Assembly (NCBI GenBank): GCA_024408695.1
Contig: JAKSUU010000074.1
Coordinates: 1 to 5,815 of the forward strand
Origin: Coriobacteriales bacterium
Lineage (GTDB): Bacteria; Actinomycetota; Coriobacteriia; Coriobacteriales; QAMH01
Reading direction: 5' to 3'
Length of the DNA: 5,815 nt
The translations under genes and the position numbers were made by a program. This document shows, one piece after another, positions 1-5,336 of this stretch (the first letter of the stretch is position 1; every line of letters starts with the position of its first letter). The notes under the pieces are model-generated. The model was given only the letters and a program-made list of their open reading frames with translations, was not told the origin of the DNA and ran no database searches.

Positions 1-369
1 GTTGTTGTAAAAACATATTTTGAAGCTGTTAAAAGTGGTGACACTCAAAAGGCTGTAGAATGTTGTTCTCCAAAATATCAAGATGTATTTGCACTTGGCC
101 AAGCTGGAGCAAATTCTTTGGGTAGTGCTTTGGGTGGAATGCTTGGCATGAACATGGGAAATGCAGGTGATGTTGGCACTAGTCTTTTAGGAATAATAAA
201 TGCTGAACATTATAGCGATTACGAGTTTAAAGTTTTTGCTGCCTCATACAATGATGAAAGCCATGCAACGGTTCCAGTGGAGGTTTATGTTGCAGGTAAA
301 TTAGATCAAACTTCTACACAATACTGTGAAAAAATTAACGGTCAATGGTATGTAACCAGCAAATTTTAA
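1..369 (+). CDS. C-terminal part of an NTF2-like protein (5' end outside window)
   Basis: The frame is open from base 1 to a TAA at 367-369, giving 122 visible residues; the true start lies upstream of the window. The visible part begins with a helix of the type V-x-x-Y-F-E-A-V-K-S-G-D, with an E-C-C-S-P-K-Y stretch about ten residues on. A Gly/Met/Ala-rich segment follows (about residues 35-60), then beta strands ending in an N-G-Q-W-Y-V motif just before the stop. A 'YFxAVKxGDxxKA' helix, strands and a terminal 'G-x-W-Y-V' strand are characteristic of small NTF2-like domains such as DUF4878 and the C-terminal domain of TcaA-like proteins. That assignment is from pattern only. Because two zinc-ribbon membrane proteins lie downstream, this could be the outer tail of a similar protein, but its N-terminus is not visible. 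A TTG at 118 is an internal Leu codon, not a start. Confidence 0.75.
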   Translation, partial: VVVKTYFEAVKSGDTQKAVECCSPKYQDVFALGQAGANSLGSALGGMLGMNMGNAGDVGTSLLGIINAEHYSDYEFKVFAASYNDESHATVPVEVYVAGKLDQTSTQYCEKINGQWYVTSKF

Positions 370-416
370 TTTAGCTTAAGCATTTTGGTTTTTAATAATA
401 AAAAAGTTTAGACTTT

Positions 417-439
417 TAAAGCATATTTAATCTGCTTTA
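417..439 (+). repeat. Small inverted repeat downstream of the first gene
   Basis: TAAAGCA (417-423) and TGCTTTA (433-439) are perfect complements around a 9-base loop. It lies 48 bases after the stop of the first gene. The nearest T-run starts about ten bases after the stem, so it is a poor match to an intrinsic terminator. It may be a 3' end structure or chance in AT-rich DNA. Confidence 0.25.
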
Positions 440-460
440 GCTAGCTCGTTTTTGATATTT

Positions 461-553
461 ATGATCTGTTCATACCGATTGCGACATACTACAAATTCAA
501 TTTCTACAGGCAATCAAAGTTCAAGCAACGGTTATGCTGTCAGTGGGGCTTAA
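461..553 (+). pseudogene. Possible gene remnant or 30-codon small ORF
   Basis: An ATG at 461 opens a 30-codon frame ending in TAA at 551-553. Its second half is rich in Ser, Thr, Asn and Gly (T-T-N-S-I-S-T-G-N-Q-S-S-S-N-G-Y-A-V-S-G-A), which reads more like real coding sequence than random AT-rich DNA. The frame continues upstream of the ATG to a stop at 428-430 and there encodes a hydrophobic stretch (about S-A-L-A-S-S-F-L-I-F). No Shine-Dalgarno site precedes the ATG. A terminator-like hairpin starts at the stop codon. I read it as the tail of a decayed gene or a very small peptide gene. It could also be noncoding. I do not recognise the product. Confidence 0.25.
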
Positions 554-570
554 GTACACGGTGCTTTTTT
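552..570 (+). terminator. Weak Rho-independent terminator candidate
   Basis: AAGTAC (552-557) pairs with GTGCTT (561-566), including one G-T wobble, around a three-base loop, and a run of six T covers 565-570. The stem is short and only partly GC, so termination would be weak. It overlaps the TAA of the 461-553 frame and lies upstream of the transporter, where it could separate the two transcription units. Confidence 0.4.
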
Positions 571-592
571 AAATCTAATGATTTGTTTGTTT

Positions 593-621
593 TTGCAGTC
601 TCAAAATCTCCAAAATATTGT
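593..621 (+). promoter_or_regulatory. Weak sigma-70-type promoter candidate for the transporter
   Basis: TTGCAG (593-598) and TATTGT (616-621) are separated by 17 bases, the usual spacing, but match the consensus boxes only 3/6 and 4/6. The pair lies between the weak terminator and the transporter start at 692, leaving a leader of about 65 bases. No operator or riboswitch fold is evident in the rest of the 370-691 intergenic region. In AT-rich DNA such matches are common, so this is a suggestion only. Confidence 0.2.
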
Positions 622-691
622 TACTACAATCAATACAAAATTCAAGTTTTTATGGTAATTTATAAATAACGATATTTTTGGATAAATAAAT

Positions 692-2122
692 ATGTTAGAT
701 AATAATACATCAATTGAAAACGAAAATGTTAAATCAAGTAAACGTGCTAATTTTAATTCGCGTCTTGGTTTTATTATGATTGCAGCAGGGTGTGCGGTTG
801 GACTTGGAAATGTTTGGCGCTTTCCTTTTATTACAGGGCAATATGGTGGTGCCGCTTTCATCATTTTGTATTTAATTTTCCTATTAGTGCTTGGCATTCC
901 AATTATGGCTATGGAATTTGCGGTTGGGCGCGCATCAAAAAAAAGCACAGCTCAAGCTTTTAATGTGTTAGAAAAACCAGGCAGCAAATGGCACATTTTC
1001 AAATGGTTTTCTTTTGCGGGCCAGCTAATCTTAATGATGTTTTACACCTGTGTTGCAGGCTGGATGATTGCTTATACTTTTAAAACTTTAACAGGCGCTT
1101 TTGATGGCAAAAGTGTTGAAGTTGTAAGTGCAGAATTTCCTAATATGCTTGCAGACCCTGTTCAACTTTTTATTTGGACATTTATTGCAATTGTCATAGG
1201 CATTGCTGTTTGTATTTTTGGTCTGAACAAGGGCGTTGAGCGCATTACAAAACCTATGATGCTTATACTTTTTGCTCTTATTATAATTTTGGCTATTATG
1301 GCTTTATTTTTACCAGGTGCAGGTGAGGGGATTGAATTTTATCTTAAGCCAGACTTTTCTAAGCTATTTGCAAGTCCGCAGGCTTTTGGAGAAGCGGCCT
1401 ACGCTGCCATGGGGCAAGCATTTTTCACGCTTAGTGTTGGCATGGGTTCCATGGCAATTTTTGGTAGCTATCTTGGTAAAGAGCGCACTCTTGGTGGTGA
1501 GGCTTTGGTAGTTGGTGGCCTTGATACATTTATTGCAATTATGGCTGGTTTGATTATTTTTCCTGCTTGCTTTAGTTATGGAATTGATCCAGGTGCAGGA
1601 CCAAGCTTGATTTTTGTAAGTTTGTCGAATGTATTTGCACAAATGCCACTTGGTGTTTTGTGGGGAACTTTATTCTTTATTTTTATGAGCTTTGCAGCAT
1701 TGTCTACGGTAATCGCTGTTTTTGAAGGAATTATTGCGTTTATTATTGATCAGTGGGGCTTGCCTCGCATTAAAGCAACTCTTATATTCTTTGTTGCAAT
1801 TACAATTTTAAGCTTGCCGTGCATTTTGGGATTTAATGTATTAAGTGGTGTTGTTATTCCTGGTATTGGCGATATTCAATCGGTTGAAGACTTTATTGTT
1901 TCAAATAATATTTTGGTTCTTGGCGGTCTTGTGTTCTTGCTTTTCTGTACTTTAAAGGCTGGATGGGGTTGGAAGAATTATTTGAAGGAAGCAAATACTG
2001 GTTCTGGTCCTAAGATTGCCGAGAAAGTTCGTATCTTTACTGTATTTGGTGCTGGCGCATTGCTCGTTATTGTATTTATAATGGGTTGGATTCCAATAAT
2101 AAGTACCTGGTTTGGTGCGTAA
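692..2122 (+). CDS. Sodium-dependent amino acid transporter, NSS/SNF family
   Basis: This inner-membrane symporter of 476 residues is predicted to couple Na+ entry to amino acid uptake. Helix 1 carries the family signature G-x-A-V-G-L-G-N-V-W-R-F-P (G33 to P45). By alignment to LeuT, Na1/Na2 ligand positions are A35, N40, T246, G33, V36, A335, S338 and T339. D278 replaces LeuT Asn286, and A282 sits where LeuT has Glu290. Helix 6 has the usual F-F-T-L-S-V-G-M-G. I count 11 hydrophobic helices, typical of bacterial members such as MhsT and Tyt1, and the length fits. Helix 5 has Gly181-x6-Pro188 rather than the usual Gly-x9-Pro. The ATG at 692 is chosen because it follows a GGA at 680-682 and leaves a short N-terminal tail of about 22 residues. 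The substrate is not determinable; a hydrophobic or aromatic amino acid is a guess from family relatives. The 119-base gap to the next gene shows no convincing terminator. Confidence 0.95.
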   Translation: MLDNNTSIENENVKSSKRANFNSRLGFIMIAAGCAVGLGNVWRFPFITGQYGGAAFIILYLIFLLVLGIPIMAMEFAVGRASKKSTAQAFNVLEKPGSKWHIFKWFSFAGQLILMMFYTCVAGWMIAYTFKTLTGAFDGKSVEVVSAEFPNMLADPVQLFIWTFIAIVIGIAVCIFGLNKGVERITKPMMLILFALIIILAIMALFLPGAGEGIEFYLKPDFSKLFASPQAFGEAAYAAMGQAFFTLSVGMGSMAIFGSYLGKERTLGGEALVVGGLDTFIAIMAGLIIFPACFSYGIDPGAGPSLIFVSLSNVFAQMPLGVLWGTLFFIFMSFAALSTVIAVFEGIIAFIIDQWGLPRIKATLIFFVAITILSLPCILGFNVLSGVVIPGIGDIQSVEDFIVSNNILVLGGLVFLLFCTLKAGWGWKNYLKEANTGSGPKIAEKVRIFTVFGAGALLVIVFIMGWIPIISTWFGA

Positions 2123-2241
2123 TAACAAATACGATTACGCTTTTGCTAAGAAGAAAAATCTTTAAAAATGTAAGTATCTATTATTTATTTATTTCATTAG
2201 ATTTCTAAGGCAATTATTTCTATTATTACTGGAGGTAAATT

Positions 2242-3525
2242 ATGATTTGTCCAAATTGCAAAAAAGAGATTAGTGATGGCAATTTATTTTGTCGTTTTTG
2301 CGGTGCAAAAATTGATTCATCAATTAACGAACAAAATTCGCAAGTAAGCTCATCACCAAACGACGAAACTGTAGTTATGCCAACCGCAAATACGTCTAAT
2401 GCTTATGAGCAAAACACCGTTGCCATGCCACCGCAGAGCGACGCTGCAGCTTATGACCAAAACACCGTTGTCATGCCACCGCAGAGCGACGCTGCAGCTT
2501 ATGAGCAAAACACCGTTGTCATGCCACCGCAGAGCGACGCTGCAGGTTATGAGCAAAACACAAGTTCTATGCCAGGCGCTCAGCCGAATAATAATACGGC
2601 TAATCCACCGCAAAAGCCTAGCAATAAAAAGAAAGTCATTATTATATGTGTGATTGCTGCTGTAATTGTAATTGCAGCGACTATATTTTTTATCACCCAA
2701 TGCACAAAACCTGCTAAGGATATTGATATTACTGTTCCTATTTCAATTGAAGATTTTGATGATGAAAATTCCTCTAGAATTCCAATTAAAATTGTAGGCT
2801 CGCAAAATGATAATAAGAGTTTTAATGAAGTTTGTTTTGTTGATTCTAAAGGTGTCGGTATCAGTCTAAAACCGGGGAAATACAGTGCTGTTTTTCCTGC
2901 CTCTCCCTTATGCAAAAATGGTAATCTTTATAAAGCACCAGAAAACGATGTCTATTTTACAATCGATGATAAAACAAAGGCATTTGATACAGCAGGCGAA
3001 AAGTATACCTTTAAAAAAATGAATCCAATAGATATCACAGATGATGACATTAATAATGCCTATGAATATGCAAAAAAAGACAGTGGTAGTAAAAAAGACC
3101 TTGATGCATACAAACAGGCAACCATTAAAGTTCGTGATGACGCTGTCGCTGCTGTGGCAGAAAAAGCTAAAAAAGAGGCTGAGGAAAAACAAAAAGCTGA
3201 TGAAAAAAGTCAAATCGACAAAATTAGAGCCGCAGTTGTTGCTTACGGCAAAGCGAATAATAACGATGTTATTGTCAATGCGGCTCCATATATGCAATTT
3301 AGCAAAATACACAAAGAAGGAGATTTATTAGCTTGCGTTATTAAAACAGAAAATGCGGGTCAGTATTCGTTAGATCCTGCTTTTGTTGTTCTTAGAATTC
3401 AAAGTGATGGTAGTTATAAAGCCCTGGTTATAGATGGGTTAGAAGGTGCTTCAGTCGAGGCTTTGCAATCATATGGATTTTCTGCTTCTGTTGCCAAACA
3501 GATACACGATGATTTTCTTTCGTAA
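2242..3525 (+). CDS. Zinc-ribbon, single-pass membrane protein with 16-residue repeats and outer domains
   Basis: A 427-residue protein of unknown function. A zinc ribbon lies at the N-terminus (C3-x2-C6, C17-x2-C20). A low-complexity linker with 16-residue repeats follows (about 38-112), then a K-K-K stop and one membrane helix (about 132-151). The positive residues before the helix predict zinc ribbon and repeats inside and the rest outside. The outer part has a beta-rich domain (about 160-258) with D-F-D-D-E-N-S-S-R-I-P and a L-K-P-G-K-Y strand like surface Ig/Cna-type folds. Next are a D-D-D-I-N-x-A-Y-E-Y-A helix (267-277), a charged Ala/Lys/Glu helix that may be a coiled coil (about 286-333), and a C-terminal domain (334-427). 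The ATG is set by GGAGGT at 2231-2236, five bases upstream. The next gene encodes a paralog matching it from the membrane helix to the C-terminus. TcaA/YvbJ proteins share the general architecture, but I see no sequence signature that assigns it to them. Confidence 0.9.
   Translation: MICPNCKKEISDGNLFCRFCGAKIDSSINEQNSQVSSSPNDETVVMPTANTSNAYEQNTVAMPPQSDAAAYDQNTVVMPPQSDAAAYEQNTVVMPPQSDAAGYEQNTSSMPGAQPNNNTANPPQKPSNKKKVIIICVIAAVIVIAATIFFITQCTKPAKDIDITVPISIEDFDDENSSRIPIKIVGSQNDNKSFNEVCFVDSKGVGISLKPGKYSAVFPASPLCKNGNLYKAPENDVYFTIDDKTKAFDTAGEKYTFKKMNPIDITDDDINNAYEYAKKDSGSKKDLDAYKQATIKVRDDAVAAVAEKAKKEAEEKQKADEKSQIDKIRAAVVAYGKANNNDVIVNAAPYMQFSKIHKEGDLLACVIKTENAGQYSLDPAFVVLRIQSDGSYKALVIDGLEGASVEALQSYGFSASVAKQIHDDFLS
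2353..2592 (+). repeat. In-frame 48-bp tandem repeat array (16-residue units)
   Basis: Three nearly identical 48-bp units occupy 2401-2448, 2449-2496 and 2497-2544, differing at only one or two bases. A diverged unit precedes them (2353-2400) and a decaying one follows (from 2545). Each encodes A-Y-E/D-Q-N-T-V-V/A-M-P-P-Q-S-D-A-A. The diverged flanking units keep the D-E-T-V-V-M-P and Q-N-T-S-S-M-P cores. The Thr residues fall at 43, 59, 75, 91 and 107, exactly 16 apart. The central units are visibly richer in G and C than the surrounding gene (27 of 48 in the third). Near-identity suggests recent copying or homogenisation. The array lies in the predicted cytoplasmic linker between zinc ribbon and membrane helix and is absent from the paralog. 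Confidence 0.95.
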
Positions 3526-3577
3526 CTTTTCTTGGTGTAGACTTCGCTATATTTTCAATTGATGAAGGAGCAAAATA

Positions 3578-4630
3578 ATGAGTACTTGTCCTAGTTGCAA
3601 TAAAGAGATAGATAATGAGACAAAGTTCTGCCCATTTTGCGGAGCAAAGCTCGAGAACAGTAATTTATCGCAAAATTCGAGTATTAATTCTCAAGAAGGT
3701 GCAAATAAAAGTTTGGGTAAGAATCCAAAGAAAAAGCGCAATATAATTATTGTGTGTGCTGTTGCGCTTGTTGTAATTATTGCCTGTATTGTTGGCTATT
3801 TGGTTTATCAAAATCAACTTTCGCATCAAGAAATTGACCTTAGCGCTCCTATTTTAAGTGAAGATTTTGATGAGGAAAATTCTTCAAAAATTCCAGTTGA
3901 GATAAGTGGCAAAGATCTTGATAACAAAGATGTTAATAAAGTCTATTATGTAGATTCTAAGGGCAATGGCATCAAACTCAAACAAGGTAACTATAGCGTA
4001 AAATTTCCAGCTTCTCCATTATGTAAAAATGGTTGCATTTACAAAGTCTCAGAAAGTGAAATAACTTTAAACCTTGATGGTTCTAGGCAAAAATTTGGTT
4101 CGAATGATAAATGCACGTATACAAAAATTGATCCTTTAGAAGTCAGTGATGATGATATTAATATGGCATATGAGTATGCAAAAAAAGATGAGTCATGCGA
4201 TAAAGATTTAGATGCTTATAAGGATGCTACGATTAAGGCGCGTGACGAAGCCATAGCTGCCGACGCCGAAAAAAAGGCTAAAGAAGCCGAAGAGAAGAAA
4301 AAAGCTGAAGAGGCAGAGTTAGAGAAAAAGATCAGAAAAGCTATATTGGGTGACAATCCAACGGAAGACCAAATACAATTTGATAAGAATACAAAGATTG
4401 AACATATTTACGTTGATGGTGATTTAGTGTTTTGTACAGTTAGGGCAATTAATATGGGCGGAAGATATGGTTTTAACGGTGGGCCAATGGTTTTAAAATT
4501 TCAAAGTGATGGCAGTCTAAAGAGAATTCATGCCTCGGGGGAAGATCTCGAAATCTATAACACTCTTATTGGTTTGGGATTTTCCTCAAAAGTTGCAAAA
4601 GAAATAGAAAAAGAAGTGTTTAATTATTAA
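3578..4630 (+). CDS. Zinc-ribbon, single-pass membrane protein, paralog of the preceding gene
   Basis: A 350-residue protein of unknown function. It has an N-terminal zinc ribbon (C4-x2-C7, C18-x2-C21), a short Ser/Asn linker without repeats, a K-K-K-R stop and one membrane helix (about 56-77). The rest is predicted outside: a beta-rich domain (about 85-185) with D-F-D-E-E-N-S-S-K-I-P and F-P-A-S-P-L-C-K-N-G, the helix S-D-D-D-I-N-x-A-Y-E-Y-A (190-201), a Lys/Glu/Ala helix likely to form a coiled coil (about 210-257), and a C-terminal domain (259-350). These blocks match the upstream paralog in the same order, including F-P-A-S-P-L-C-K-N-G and Q-S-D-G-S. Five cysteines are on the predicted outer side (149, 153, 179, 207, 286); only 149 and 286 have counterparts in the paralog. 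The start is set by AAGGAG at 3565-3570, seven bases before the ATG. The 52-base gap to the upstream gene has no terminator, so one operon is likely. Transcription should end at the hairpin at 4677-4703. Confidence 0.9.
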   Translation: MSTCPSCNKEIDNETKFCPFCGAKLENSNLSQNSSINSQEGANKSLGKNPKKKRNIIIVCAVALVVIIACIVGYLVYQNQLSHQEIDLSAPILSEDFDEENSSKIPVEISGKDLDNKDVNKVYYVDSKGNGIKLKQGNYSVKFPASPLCKNGCIYKVSESEITLNLDGSRQKFGSNDKCTYTKIDPLEVSDDDINMAYEYAKKDESCDKDLDAYKDATIKARDEAIAADAEKKAKEAEEKKKAEEAELEKKIRKAILGDNPTEDQIQFDKNTKIEHIYVDGDLVFCTVRAINMGGRYGFNGGPMVLKFQSDGSLKRIHASGEDLEIYNTLIGLGFSSKVAKEIEKEVFNY

Positions 4631-4650
4631 AAAGGATGGACTTTATTATT

Positions 4651-4667
4651 TTCTGCGCGTTGCAGAA
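4651..4667. repeat. Small perfect inverted repeat before the terminator
   Basis: TTCTGC (4651-4656) and GCAGAA (4662-4667) form a perfect six-base stem around a five-base loop. It lies between the stop of the second zinc-ribbon gene and the terminator. It has no T-run in the + direction, so it is not itself a terminator there. It may be an mRNA 3' end structure. Confidence 0.3.
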
Positions 4668-4670
4668 CAT

Positions 4671-4713
4671 AAAAAAGCCCGAGTGTAACATTTACACCCG
4701 GGCTTTTTGTTTT
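4671..4713. terminator. Bidirectional Rho-independent terminator between convergent genes
   Basis: GCCCG (4677-4681) plus GTGTAA (4683-4688) pair with TTACAC (4692-4697) plus CGGGC (4699-4703), with one A-C mismatch inside and a three-base loop. Six A precede the stem (4671-4676) and five T follow it (4704-4708), with more T after a G. Either strand therefore gives a GC stem followed by a U-run. It lies 40 bases past the stop of the second zinc-ribbon gene (+) and just past the stop of rubrerythrin (-), so it probably ends both transcripts. Confidence 0.92.
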
Positions 4714-4731
4714 GATCGTTTAGTATAAAAA

Positions 4732-5271
4732 CTATTTCCAGTTTTCTGCGCGAACTTCAAAGTAAGCACGAGGATGATTGCAAACTGGGCATTCTTCTGG
4801 ATCAGCAGTGCCAACAACAATGTGGCCACAGTTACGGCATTCCCAAACCTTAACTTCGCTTTTCTCGAATACTTTTTGAGCTTCTACATTTTCGAGTAAT
4901 GCACGATAGCGTTCTTCGTGTGTTTTTTCGATTGCAGCAACAGCGCGGAATTTAGCAGCAAGCTCTGGGAATCCTTCTTCTTCAGCTGTTTTTGCAAAAC
5001 CATCATACATATCTGTCCACTCAAAGTTTTCGCCTTCTGCTGCAGCTTTTAAGTTAGCAGCAGTGTCGCCAATGCCTTCGAGTTCTTTAAACCACATTTT
5101 TGCATGTTCTTTTTCGTTGTTTGCGGTGTTTAAAAAGAGAGCAGAAATTTGCTCGAAACCTTCTTTTTTGGCCTTGCTTGCAAAATAAGTATATTTATTG
5201 CGAGCTTGGGATTCACCAGCAAAAGCTTCCATTAAGTTTTTTTCTGTTTGTGTACCTGCGTATTTTGACAT
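4732..5271 (-). CDS. rbr: Rubrerythrin
   Basis: A cytoplasmic non-haem iron protein of 179 residues that reduces hydrogen peroxide in anaerobes. The N-terminal four-helix ferritin-like domain (about 1-135) holds the diiron ligands: E20, E53 with H56 (E-K-E-H), E84, D87, and E115 with H118 (E-K-T-H). The C-terminal rubredoxin-like domain has C145-x2-C148 and C161-x2-C164 to bind one iron, and ends in the family-typical H-P-R-A-Y-F-E. By alignment to Desulfovibrio rubrerythrin, D87 stands where that protein has Glu97. Length and domain order are normal. A TTG at 5289 could extend the frame by six residues, but the ATG at 5271 is preferred because AAAGGA lies six bases upstream and M-S-K-Y-A-G-T is a typical start. 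The arsS-like gene upstream on the same strand ends 54 bases away, so read-through is possible, but a promoter candidate lies in the gap. Confidence 0.97.
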   Translation of the reverse strand: MSKYAGTQTEKNLMEAFAGESQARNKYTYFASKAKKEGFEQISALFLNTANNEKEHAKMWFKELEGIGDTAANLKAAAEGENFEWTDMYDGFAKTAEEEGFPELAAKFRAVAAIEKTHEERYRALLENVEAQKVFEKSEVKVWECRNCGHIVVGTADPEECPVCNHPRAYFEVRAENWK

Positions 5272-5277
5272 TTTAAG

Positions 5278-5283
5278 TCCTTT
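5278..5283 (-). promoter_or_regulatory. Shine-Dalgarno site deciding the rubrerythrin start
   Basis: Read on the - strand this is AAAGGA, six bases before the ATG at 5271-5269. It lies inside the coding frame of the alternative TTG start at 5289, which lacks a comparable site. It therefore supports the shorter 179-residue protein. Confidence 0.7.
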
Positions 5284-5307
5284 CGTCAAATTTACTAACT
5301 TGCTATT

Positions 5308-5336
5308 ATTTTAGCACAATATCAATTATGCTGTCG
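5308..5336 (-). promoter_or_regulatory. Candidate extended -10 promoter for rubrerythrin
   Basis: On the - strand, TGCTAAAAT (5316-5308) is an extended -10 element: a TGn followed by TAAAAT. The -35 region 17 bases upstream (5336-5331, CGACAG) is a poor match, which extended -10 promoters tolerate. The predicted start would be about 30 bases before the ATG. The element lies in the gap after the arsS-like stop. I see no clear PerR-type palindrome here. Confidence 0.35.

Noticed and set aside
601..948. Minus-strand 115-codon frame over the transporter start
   Set aside because: It overlaps the transporter's well-supported N-terminal signature and has no recognisable domain.
2123..2241. Terminator or promoter between the transporter and the first zinc-ribbon gene
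   Set aside because: No stem with a T-run and no properly spaced -35/-10 pair could be found. Only the GGAGGT ribosome site is clear.
2401..2544. CRISPR-like or regulatory direct repeat array
   Set aside because: The units abut with no spacers, are in frame and encode a conserved peptide, so this is a protein repeat.
2353..2700. Antisense 115-codon frame with repeated C-S-V-A-L-R-W-H motifs, and a +2 frame repeat at 2399-2653
   Set aside because: Both are mirrors of the 48-bp repeats, which stay open in other frames. Neither shows a ribosome site or a plausible protein, while the main frame has a strong Shine-Dalgarno and a paralog.
2908..3312. Minus-strand Phe/Ile/Cys-rich frame that looks like a membrane protein
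   Set aside because: Phe-rich translation arises from antisense reading of Lys/Glu-rich codons of the charged helix. It has no independent support.
4649..4752. Shared 11-base word TTTTCTGCGCG at 4649 and 4742, as a possible partial duplication of the rubrerythrin 3' end
   Set aside because: The match does not extend convincingly on either side, so it is probably chance.
5272..5289. Longer rubrerythrin starting at TTG 5289
   Set aside because: The AAAGGA site lies inside that extension at the right distance for the ATG at 5271, and the shorter N-terminus is typical of the family.
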